From: an uncultured Mollicutes bacterium
GTDB taxonomy: Bacteria; Bacillota_I; Bacilli_A; RF39; UBA660
Length of the DNA: 52,004 bases
NCBI GenBank assembly: GCA_900550145.1
Contig: URRF01000006.1
Coordinates: forward strand, 1-52,004
Reading direction: 5' to 3'
The position numbers and the translations under genes were made by a program. The notes beneath the pieces were generated by a model. It searched no databases. It was given only the letters and a program-made list of their open reading frames with translations, and had not been told where the DNA came from. Numbering within the stretch: the stretch's first letter is position 1; the number at the start of each line of letters is the position of its first letter. This document shows positions 25,596 to 32,252 of this stretch, one piece after another.

Positions 25596-26337
25596 TCTTT
25601 ATATAACTAGATATTATAATACAAAATCAATTATTCATAGTATGAATTCTTTTTATAAAATAATATGTATATTATTATTTACTTTTTTAGTATTATTATC
25701 AAAAAGAATATTATTTTTAATTATATTATTTTTGAGTGTGTTAATATTAATGGTTCTTTCAAATGTTCCAATGAAACTATATTTTAAAAATTTAAAATTT
25801 GGTATATCATTAATTACATTTATATTTTTAATAAATTTAATATTTGATGTTCCTATTAGAGATACTATTATATCTGTTTTAAAACTATTGTTATTTATAC
25901 TTTATTCGGGTGTAATGGTTTATACTACAAAACCAAATGATTTAATAGATGGATTAACTAGATTGTTAAAGCCGTTACAAATATTTAATGTAAATGTACC
26001 TGTTTTAGCCCTTACTATATCACTTGCTATAAGATTTATTCCTATAATATTTGAACAATCGAGCAAAGTTTTAAAATCTCAATATAGTAGAGGATTAGAT
26101 TTAAGTGGAACGTTGAAAGAAAGATGCGATAAATTAGTGTCTATTTTCATTCCTATATTTAATTTAGCTTTTAAAAGATCTGATCAAATATCAGACGTAC
26201 TTGAACTTAGATTATATAGAGTTAATGAAAAAAGAACTGTTTATAAAGAAGAAGAGTATGGTAAATTTGATCAATTGATAATCGTATTACATACAACACT
26301 TTTTCTAATTTATTTGATTATGGAGGTAAAAATATGA
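25588..26337 (+). CDS. ecfT: ECF transporter transmembrane scaffold EcfT
   Basis: EcfT links the ATPases to substrate-binding S components in the membrane. The 249-residue protein has about five hydrophobic segments and coupling helices. The first Ala-Arg-Gly-type motif appears as QYSRGLD, the second as ELRLYR where EARGYR is usual. No S component is encoded in the window, so this is a shared group II module. The stop is TGA within ATGA, overlapping truA. Confidence 0.9.
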   Translation: MYNLYITRYYNTKSIIHSMNSFYKIICILLFTFLVLLSKRILFLIILFLSVLILMVLSNVPMKLYFKNLKFGISLITFIFLINLIFDVPIRDTIISVLKLLLFILYSGVMVYTTKPNDLIDGLTRLLKPLQIFNVNVPVLALTISLAIRFIPIIFEQSSKVLKSQYSRGLDLSGTLKERCDKLVSIFIPIFNLAFKRSDQISDVLELRLYRVNEKRTVYKEEEYGKFDQLIIVLHTTLFLIYLIMEVKI

Positions 26338-27056
26338 GGTATTTAATTACATTTTCATATGATGGTTCTAATTATAATGGATATCAGAAACAACCTAATT
26401 TAAGAACTATACAATCTTCTATTGAAGATGCATTAAAGTTTATTAATGGTTTAGAAAGCGTTGATATTCATGCATCTGGTAGAACAGATAAAGGTGTGCA
26501 TGCTATTAATCAAAAAGCACATTTTGATTTAAATAAAAATATTACATTATATAAACTTAAATGTGCATTAAATACATATACTGATAAAGATATATATATA
26601 AAGAATGTAGAAGTAGTAGATGCATCTTTTCATGCTAGATATATGGTTAAAAAGAAAGAATATATATATAAACTCAATATGGGTGAATATAATCCAATAG
26701 AAAGAAATTATGTATATCAATATAATAAAGAATTAAATATAGAAAAAATGAAAAATGAAATAGAATATTTAAAAGGTACTCATGATTTTAGTGCATTTGT
26801 AAATAAAGAAGAAAAGAAAGAATCATATGTAAGAACAATATATGATGCAAGTATAACTAAAGAAAATAATATATTAATTTTTAGATTTATAGGTAATGGA
26901 TTCTTAAAGTATCAAGTGAGGAATATGGTGGGAGCATTAATAGAAGTTAGTACAAAGAATAAAAGTATAGATTATATACTAAAATCAAAAGATAGATGCT
27001 CATTTGGAAAAACTGCAGGTGCAGAGGGATTATACTTAAATAACGTTGAATATTAA
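26334..27056 (+). CDS. truA: tRNA pseudouridine synthase A
   Basis: TruA makes pseudouridine at positions 38-40 of the tRNA anticodon arm. The 240-residue protein has the catalytic Asp in ASGRTDKGVHA, the FHARY motif and RFIGNGFLKYQVRNMVGAL. It begins in the ecfT stop (ATGA), and a terminator follows. Confidence 0.95.
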   Translation: MRYLITFSYDGSNYNGYQKQPNLRTIQSSIEDALKFINGLESVDIHASGRTDKGVHAINQKAHFDLNKNITLYKLKCALNTYTDKDIYIKNVEVVDASFHARYMVKKKEYIYKLNMGEYNPIERNYVYQYNKELNIEKMKNEIEYLKGTHDFSAFVNKEEKKESYVRTIYDASITKENNILIFRFIGNGFLKYQVRNMVGALIEVSTKNKSIDYILKSKDRCSFGKTAGAEGLYLNNVEY

Positions 27057-27065
27057 ATAAATGCA

Positions 27066-27097
27066 ATAGATATTATTATTAAATATCTATTTTTTTT
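27066..27097 (+). terminator. Intrinsic terminator after truA
   Basis: ATAGATATT (27066-27074) pairs with AATATCTAT (27082-27090), followed by seven or more T. Confidence 0.85.
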
Positions 27098-27126
27098 ACA
27101 TTTTTATAAAAAAAACATTTGTTCTC

Positions 27127-27157
27127 TTGACAAACATAAGGGGTGGGTGTGTATAAT
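27127..27157 (+). promoter_or_regulatory. Consensus sigma-A promoter with long G-rich spacer
   Basis: Both hexamers are perfect: TTGACA (27127-27132) and TATAAT (27152-27157). The spacer is 19 bases and contains the G-rich run AGGGGTGGGTGTG, unlike anything nearby. It drives the pilin-like gene. Confidence 0.8.
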
Positions 27158-27193
27158 AGGCGTATAGTATAAATATAGGGAGCGTGTGAAAAT

Positions 27194-28486
27194 ATGAAAA
27201 AGAACAAAAATGCATTTACATTAATAGAATTATTAGCAGTTATAGCAATATTAGCAATAATACTAGTAATATCAATACCAAAGATATTAGATGTAATAGA
27301 AACATCAAAAAAAGATTCATTTAAGAATGCAGCACAACTAATAGCAGATAGTGCAGAAAAGAAGAAAGTATCAGATAAACTACTAGGAAAAGATGAAGAA
27401 ATAACTTGTAAAGATGTAGCAAAGATAAATGATGAAGATTATGCAAGTTGTATAATTAGTTTTGATAGTGATGGAATAGCAAAAGTAAGTATAACAGGAA
27501 AAGGAAAATTTGATGGATTAAAAATAACAAATGGAACAAAAGAGAATGCAGAAGTAAAAGAAATAACAAAACCAACATATGGAATGAAAGCAACAGAATA
27601 TATAACAAATTTACTAGAGTATGATGGAGAAGGATTAAAGAAAGATAATACAGGTGATCAAAATATAAGATATTATGGAAGTAATCCAAATAACTATGTA
27701 AGTTTTAATAATGAGTTATGGAGAATAATAGGAGTATTTGGTAATAATGTAAAACTAGTGAGAAGTGAGACATTAGGTAAATTATCGTGGGATTCATCTG
27801 AATCAAGTGTAAATGACGGTTATGGTGTAAATGAATGGAGTCAAGCAGATTTAAAGAATTACTTAAATACAATGTATTATGGAGGAACAAGTGTAACTTG
27901 TTATAATGGACAAAATAATCAAACAACAACATGTCCAACTGGAACAATAGATGAAACATCAAAAGGTTTAATAGATTACCATACATGGAATACAGGTGCA
28001 CCAAATTATAATACTTTATATGATAGTACAACGAGTTCATATGATACAGTAGCATTCTATAGAGCAGAAAGAGGAAATGTAAATGGAAAGATATGTACAA
28101 GTGGAAACTGGTGTAATGATACAGTAGAAAGAACAACGGAATGGACTGGATATATTGGACTACCATACGTAACAGATTGGGCATATGCAAGTAGTGAGAA
28201 TGATTGTAATACAAAGATAGATGCATCATCTACATATAAATGTAAGAACAATAACTGGATGCACTATGGAAGTACTTATAATGATGTTACATGGTATTTG
28301 TCGCCTAATGCTAATACTTCCAGTGCTACCAATGTTTGGGTTGGGAGAGGCTATGGGAATGCTGGCGTCGGCAATGCTTCGAGTGCTAGTGCGTTTTTTC
28401 CCGCCATATATCTAAAATCTAATATTCTTATAGAGAGTGGAACTGGAACAAGTAGTAATCCATATATATTAAAAGCAGGATCATAA
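27194..28486 (+). CDS. Pilin-like surface protein with putative DGR variable domain
   Basis: This 430-residue protein has a class III (prepilin) signal: a basic leader MKKNKNA, then FTLIELL with Glu5 and a hydrophobic helix to about residue 29. The residue before the cleavage point is Ala rather than the usual Gly. Residues 30-130 resemble a pilin-type globular part. From ~150 a larger domain begins (NYVSFNNELWRIIGVF) and continues through WTGYIGLPYVTDWAYAS and a Cys-containing stretch to WYLSP, then a low-complexity N/A/S/G/V block (about 368-404), then FPAIYLKSN. Similar pilin-anchored proteins in gut Firmicutes, as I recall them, end in LSP, a variable block, then RPxxYLKS, and are targets of diversity-generating retroelements. 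No pilus assembly genes are nearby. It has its own strong promoter. Confidence 0.85.
   Translation: MKKNKNAFTLIELLAVIAILAIILVISIPKILDVIETSKKDSFKNAAQLIADSAEKKKVSDKLLGKDEEITCKDVAKINDEDYASCIISFDSDGIAKVSITGKGKFDGLKITNGTKENAEVKEITKPTYGMKATEYITNLLEYDGEGLKKDNTGDQNIRYYGSNPNNYVSFNNELWRIIGVFGNNVKLVRSETLGKLSWDSSESSVNDGYGVNEWSQADLKNYLNTMYYGGTSVTCYNGQNNQTTTCPTGTIDETSKGLIDYHTWNTGAPNYNTLYDSTTSSYDTVAFYRAERGNVNGKICTSGNWCNDTVERTTEWTGYIGLPYVTDWAYASSENDCNTKIDASSTYKCKNNNWMHYGSTYNDVTWYLSPNANTSSATNVWVGRGYGNAGVGNASSASAFFPAIYLKSNILIESGTGTSSNPYILKAGS
28298..28405 (+). other. Putative DGR variable repeat (VR)
   Basis: The ~108 bases coding residues ~368-404 differ sharply from the rest of the gene. At least 13 of 36 codons are G/C-ending types otherwise rare here (TCG, TCC, ACC, GGC, GTC, GCG, CCC, GCC, GGG). 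Many codons have the form NNT/NNC (AAT, GCT, ACT, AGT, GGC, GTC, TCC, ACC, TAT), which is what adenine-specific mutagenesis makes from AAT/AAC codons. The block sits at the 3' end of a surface protein gene, as VRs do. No template repeat or reverse transcriptase is in the window. Confidence 0.65.
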
Positions 28487-28506
28487 ATAAAAGGAATGCG
28501 AAAAAT

Positions 28507-28539
28507 GCGCCCCAGGTGGGTAGGGACCCGGTGGGGCAC
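28507..28539. repeat. GC-rich hairpin downstream of the variable region
   Basis: GCCCCA (28509-28514) pairs with TGGGGC (28532-28537); inside, GGGT (28518-28521) pairs with ACCC (28526-28529) around an AGGG loop. It is the most GC-rich stretch of the left region. DGR targets often carry a hairpin shortly after the variable repeat. Confidence 0.7.
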
Positions 28540-28560
28540 CAGCTTAATAGGTTTAATATG

Positions 28561-28633
28561 AGTACGTATAAGGAACAGAATTTATCCTTGAGTAATCTAA
28601 ATTGAGTATAGAGATGATTAGTTATACGTAACT
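28561..28633 (+). other. Possible structured RNA (three-way junction)
   Basis: AGTACGTATAA (28561-28571) pairs, with one bulge, with TTATACGTAACT (28622-28633). Within it AAGGA/TCCTT (28570-28574/28585-28589) and TAATC/GATTA (28593-28597/28616-28620) can form two further stems. The stretch lies in the 3' untranslated region of the pilin-like gene and has no coding frame. Confidence 0.4.
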
Positions 28634-28658
28634 GTCTATTAACTTTTGTAAAATTGAT

Positions 28659-28687
28659 AAGTGCTAGTATATTTTACTAGTGCTTTT
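28659..28687 (+). terminator. Terminator of the pilin-like transcript, G-U containing
   Basis: AAGTGCTAGTA (28659-28669) pairs with TACTAGTGCTT (28675-28685) using two adjacent G-U pairs, followed by T. The transcript would have a ~170-base 3' untranslated region. Confidence 0.65.
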
Positions 28688-28771
28688 AATAATATTACTT
28701 AATTCTTAATTTAAATTATATAATTAATAGTATTAAAAGTTTTATTTTGTGTAAATTTATAATAATAATGG

Positions 28772-28800
28772 TTGTATAAAAATATTATTTATTGTATAAT
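28772..28800 (+). promoter_or_regulatory. Sigma-A promoter of rpsF-ssb-rpsR
   Basis: TTGTAT (28772-28777), a 17-base spacer and a perfect TATAAT (28795-28800). Confidence 0.75.
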
Positions 28801-28874
28801 ACAGGCGAGTAATTGAATTTACTCCTTGCTTTTTTTAAAAGTAAAAAGCCGATTAGACCGAAAGGAGGATAGTT
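28801..28874 (+). promoter_or_regulatory. rpsF leader, possible S6:S18 autoregulatory element
   Basis: The leader has GGCGAGTAA/TTACTCC pairing and two CCG motifs (AGCCGATTAGACCG, about 28847-28860) just before AAAGGAGG. Known rpsF leaders bind the S6:S18 complex through a CCG bulge; the match here is by eye. Confidence 0.45.
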
Positions 28875-29156
28875 ATGAAATACGAAATAATGTATATTGT
28901 AAGACCTAATGTTGAAGAGAGTGAACTTAAGGGAATAGTTAAGAATTTTGAAGAAGTTTTAACTAAGAATGGTGCTAAGATTGATTCTTCTAAGGAAATG
29001 GGTCAAAGGGAACTTGCGTATGAAATAAAGAAGTTTAAGAGTGGATATTATTATTTATATGAAATAAGTTCAAAAGATGATAAAGCAGAAAAAGAATTTA
29101 ATCGTCTTGCAAATCTAAGTGAAGATATAATTCGTCATATGATAATTAAGTTATAA
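28875..29156 (+). CDS. rpsF: 30S ribosomal protein S6
   Basis: S6 pairs with S18 on the 30S platform. The 93-residue product begins MKYEIMYIVRPNVEESELKG and has MGQRELAYEIKKFKSGYYY. It leads the classic rpsF-ssb-rpsR operon with its own promoter and leader. Confidence 0.97.
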   Translation: MKYEIMYIVRPNVEESELKGIVKNFEEVLTKNGAKIDSSKEMGQRELAYEIKKFKSGYYYLYEISSKDDKAEKEFNRLANLSEDIIRHMIIKL

Positions 29157-29171
29157 GAAAGAGGTAAATAG

Positions 29172-29621
29172 ATGAATAAAGTAGTTTTAATTGGTCGTTT
29201 AACCAAGGATCCTGAACTTAGATATACATCTAGTAATGTTCCTGCAGCTAGTTTTACTTTGGCTGTAAACAGAAATTTCCAAAATCAAAATGGTGTAAGG
29301 GAAGCTGATTTCATAAATATTGTTATGTGGAGAAAGCAAGCTGAAACAGTTAAGAAATATCTTACAAAGGGAAGTTTAATTTCTATAGAAGGTAGAATTC
29401 AAACTAGGAGTTATGATGGTGCGGATGGTAAAAAGGTTTATGTTACTGAGGTAATAGCCGATAATTTTGAATTTCTTGAATCAAAGGGTCAACGTGCTAG
29501 TCAACCAAGTTTTGATTTGCCACCTTTACCAGAGGAAACACCAACGACTAATGTTAATGATGAACCATATATAGATTTTGGGGATACAATTGAATTAAGC
29601 GATGATGATGTCGCATTTTAA
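29172..29621 (+). CDS. ssb: Single-stranded DNA-binding protein
   Basis: SSB coats single-stranded DNA in replication and repair. The OB fold covers about residues 1-107 (MNKVVLIGRLTKDPELRYTS, ADFINIVMWRKQAE, GSLISIEGRIQTRSYDG). A short acidic tail ends SDDDVAF, close to the DDDIPF protein-interaction tip; Val-Ala replaces Ile-Pro. It is 149 residues long. Confidence 0.96.
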   Translation: MNKVVLIGRLTKDPELRYTSSNVPAASFTLAVNRNFQNQNGVREADFINIVMWRKQAETVKKYLTKGSLISIEGRIQTRSYDGADGKKVYVTEVIADNFEFLESKGQRASQPSFDLPPLPEETPTTNVNDEPYIDFGDTIELSDDDVAF

Positions 29622-29636
29622 AAAGGAGGAATAATA

Positions 29637-29855
29637 ATGGCAGAATTTTATAGAAAAAAGAAAAAAGTTTGTCAATTATGTGCTGGTAGAGAAGTTAACT
29701 ATAAGGACGTTGAAACAATAAGAAAATACGTTGATAGAGAAAAATATAAAATATTACCAAGAAGAGTTACTGGAACTTGTGCTAAACATCAAAGAGTTGT
29801 AGCTGAAGAAGTTAAGAAAGCTCGTCACATGGCATTAATACCATATGTAGGATAA
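29637..29855 (+). CDS. rpsR: 30S ribosomal protein S18
   Basis: The 72-residue partner of S6 has the N-terminal CQLCAGREVNYKDVETIRKY and the core ILPRRVTGTCAKHQRVVAEE. The CxxC plus later Cys and His suggest the zinc-binding form. The terminator stem begins within its last codons. Confidence 0.97.
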   Translation: MAEFYRKKKKVCQLCAGREVNYKDVETIRKYVDREKYKILPRRVTGTCAKHQRVVAEEVKKARHMALIPYVG

Positions 29856-29872
29856 AACCTACATATTTTTTT
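29843..29872 (+). terminator. Terminator of the rpsF operon
   Basis: ATATGTAGG (29843-29851) pairs with CCTACATAT (29858-29866), followed by seven T. Confidence 0.9.
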
Positions 29873-30034
29873 ATAACAAATAGTAAGGTTTTGTTGTATA
29901 AAATAAATTAAAAAGTATTTTTGATAATACAAAATCAAAATAATATAAAAGAAGTAGTTTGATTAAAATCATAATTTGTGTGGGGGTATCCTAATTTTTC
30001 CTTTTATATGATAGAATATTAGTAGGTGAAGAAT

Positions 30035-32251
30035 ATGTTAAAATTGAAAAATGTTTCTAAATTTTATTATAATAAGGGTGTAGTTAGTAGTGGTATATTT
30101 AAAATTAATTTAGAGTTTAATATGAATGAATTTGTAGTAATAACTGGTGAATCTGGTAGTGGTAAAAGTACTCTTTTAAATGTAATATCTGGACTTGATT
30201 CTTATGAAGAAGGAGAAATGTATATAAATGGTGAAGAAACTAGTTATTATACAGAGAAGGATTTTTTTGATTATAGAAAGAGATATATAGGAAATATATT
30301 TCAAAATTTTAATTTAATAAATAGTTATACTGTTTATGAAAATGTTGAGTTAGTTCTTTTAATAAATGGTTTTAAGAGTAAGGATATTAGAGAGAAAGTT
30401 GATAATGTATTAAAACAAGTTGGTATGTATAAATATAGAAATACTAAAGTATCTAAATTATCGGGTGGTGAAAAGCAGAGGGTTGCTATAGCAAGGACTC
30501 TTGCAAAGGATAGTAGGATAATTGTAACTGATGAACCAACTGGTAATTTGGATAGTAAATCTGCCAAAAATATAGTTGAATTATTGCATGAGATTTCTAA
30601 GGATAAATTGGTTATAGTTGTAACGCATAACTATGAACAGTTTGAAAAGTATGCTACTAGGAGAATAAAAATGCATGATGGGAAGGTACTAGAAGATACT
30701 TATATAAATAAAAAGGTAAAAAATACTGATATAAAAGAAAGTCATTTTGGTAAAATGCTTAATGTTAATAAGTTTAAATTAGGCATTAGAAATACTTTTA
30801 ATATTGTACCAAAGTTTTTGTTGTTACTTTTAGTTTATACATTTTTATCTTTTGCTGTTTTAAGTTTGTATGCGTCTTTTAGTAAATCTAAATATGATTT
30901 TTCAAATGTCGGATACAACGCAAATTTTACTGATTTATCTGATAAAAGAATTATTATTAAAAGAAAAGACGGAAAATCGTTTTTAGATTCTGATTATGAA
31001 AAAATAAGTAATATTAAGAATGTTGATTATATTGTAAAAGAAGATGCAATGATAGATATGAACTTTACTTTATCAAATGAGGAAGATAGTATATGGATAA
31101 GTGCAAGTAATATAAGTAATTTTAAAGGTACTCTTGATTATGGTGAATTTCCTAAGGAAGATAATGAAATAATTTTAGAGGGTTCATTAGATTCATATTA
31201 TTTTTATAATGGTGCTGAAGCAGTGATAGGTAAAGAATTTAAATTGGAAGATACAAATGGTTCTAATTTAGCAATTAAGGATAAGTTAAAGATAGTTGGG
31301 GTAAAGATTAGAGAATCAACAAATTTATATAATGATAATGCAAATGCGTATTTCAGTAGTTCTGTTATTTCTTTGTTAGATAAATCAATTAATAAGTTAT
31401 ATAGTAAAGTTAATATTATATTTAATAATAATTTATTTAGTAGCGATATGAGTTATAACATAGTATTTAGTAAAAATGTAAATAAAGGAGAAGTTGTAAT
31501 ACCAGAAAATATGTCATATGCTTGTAAAACATATTATTGCAATTATGAGAGTTTAAATATAAGTATAAGTAATATTTATTATAATGAAAATATTGATTTA
31601 AATGTATCAGCAATATATACAAAAGATAATTTTGAAAGATTAACTGGATATAGTGATATAGATAATTATTATAATTTAATATTTATAAGTGAAGAGGATT
31701 ATTATAGTTTATTTGATAAAGGTAATTATCAAAGTAGTATATATATGAAAAATGTTAAAGAAGAAGAAGCTTTAGTAAGTGAATTATCTAGTATGGGTTA
31801 TGATACTTTATATGTTAAAGATACTATTTTAAATGATGATGCTTTATATATAAAAATATTATATATGGTTGAATTAATAGGTATATTTATTGCTCTTATT
31901 GCTTTATTCTTTATATCATATTTAATAATTAAAGTAATATTAAAATCTAGAAATAATTATTATTCAACAATAAGGATGTTAGGAGCAACTAAAAAAGATA
32001 TTAAATTACTTTTAAATATTGAACTAAATTTAGTGCTTTTTATATCATATATAATAATATTAATAGTATTGTTGTTAGTTAAATTAAAATATATACAAAT
32101 TGATTATTTAAATAGTGCTATAACATATTTAAAGTTTACTGATTTTATAATATTATATTTAATATTGTTTGTAATATCTTTATTTATATCTAGAAAATAT
32201 TCTAAAAAATTGTTTTCATCTTCTATTATGAGAACATATAAAGAGGTGTAA
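30035..32251 (+). CDS. ABC transporter ATPase fused to FtsX-type permease (first of pair)
   Basis: This 738-residue protein joins an N-terminal MacB/LolD-type ATPase (about 1-225: Walker A GESGSGKST, signature LSGGEKQRVAIA, Walker B IIVTDEPTGNLD, switch VVTHN) to a permease. The permease has one membrane helix (about 255-280), a ~330-residue extracytoplasmic part and three more helices at the C-terminus, the FtsX/MacB pattern. Such mechanotransmission transporters handle lipids, peptides or antibiotics. I prefer ATG 30035 over the GTG at 30026, because the TAGGTG site overlaps that codon. It ends one base before the second transporter gene, so they probably form a heterodimer. The substrate is unknown. 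Confidence 0.87.
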   Translation: MLKLKNVSKFYYNKGVVSSGIFKINLEFNMNEFVVITGESGSGKSTLLNVISGLDSYEEGEMYINGEETSYYTEKDFFDYRKRYIGNIFQNFNLINSYTVYENVELVLLINGFKSKDIREKVDNVLKQVGMYKYRNTKVSKLSGGEKQRVAIARTLAKDSRIIVTDEPTGNLDSKSAKNIVELLHEISKDKLVIVVTHNYEQFEKYATRRIKMHDGKVLEDTYINKKVKNTDIKESHFGKMLNVNKFKLGIRNTFNIVPKFLLLLLVYTFLSFAVLSLYASFSKSKYDFSNVGYNANFTDLSDKRIIIKRKDGKSFLDSDYEKISNIKNVDYIVKEDAMIDMNFTLSNEEDSIWISASNISNFKGTLDYGEFPKEDNEIILEGSLDSYYFYNGAEAVIGKEFKLEDTNGSNLAIKDKLKIVGVKIRESTNLYNDNANAYFSSSVISLLDKSINKLYSKVNIIFNNNLFSSDMSYNIVFSKNVNKGEVVIPENMSYACKTYYCNYESLNISISNIYYNENIDLNVSAIYTKDNFERLTGYSDIDNYYNLIFISEEDYYSLFDKGNYQSSIYMKNVKEEEALVSELSSMGYDTLYVKDTILNDDALYIKILYMVELIGIFIALIALFFISYLIIKVILKSRNNYYSTIRMLGATKKDIKLLLNIELNLVLFISYIIILIVLLLVKLKYIQIDYLNSAITYLKFTDFIILYLILFVISLFISRKYSKKLFSSSIMRTYKEV

Positions 32252-32252
32252 T

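Noticed and set aside
27456..28251. Long open frames antisense to the pilin-like gene
   Set aside because: They are His/Leu/Tyr-rich low-complexity translations produced by the sense codon bias, with no ribosome binding sites or motifs.
28561..28633. tRNA-like cloverleaf
   Set aside because: It lacks the T-loop and D-loop consensus, a proper 7-bp acceptor stem and an anticodon arm of the right size.
28487..28874. Template repeat of a DGR next to the variable gene
   Set aside because: No A-rich near-copy of 28298-28405 is present here on either strand, and no reverse transcriptase is encoded in the window.
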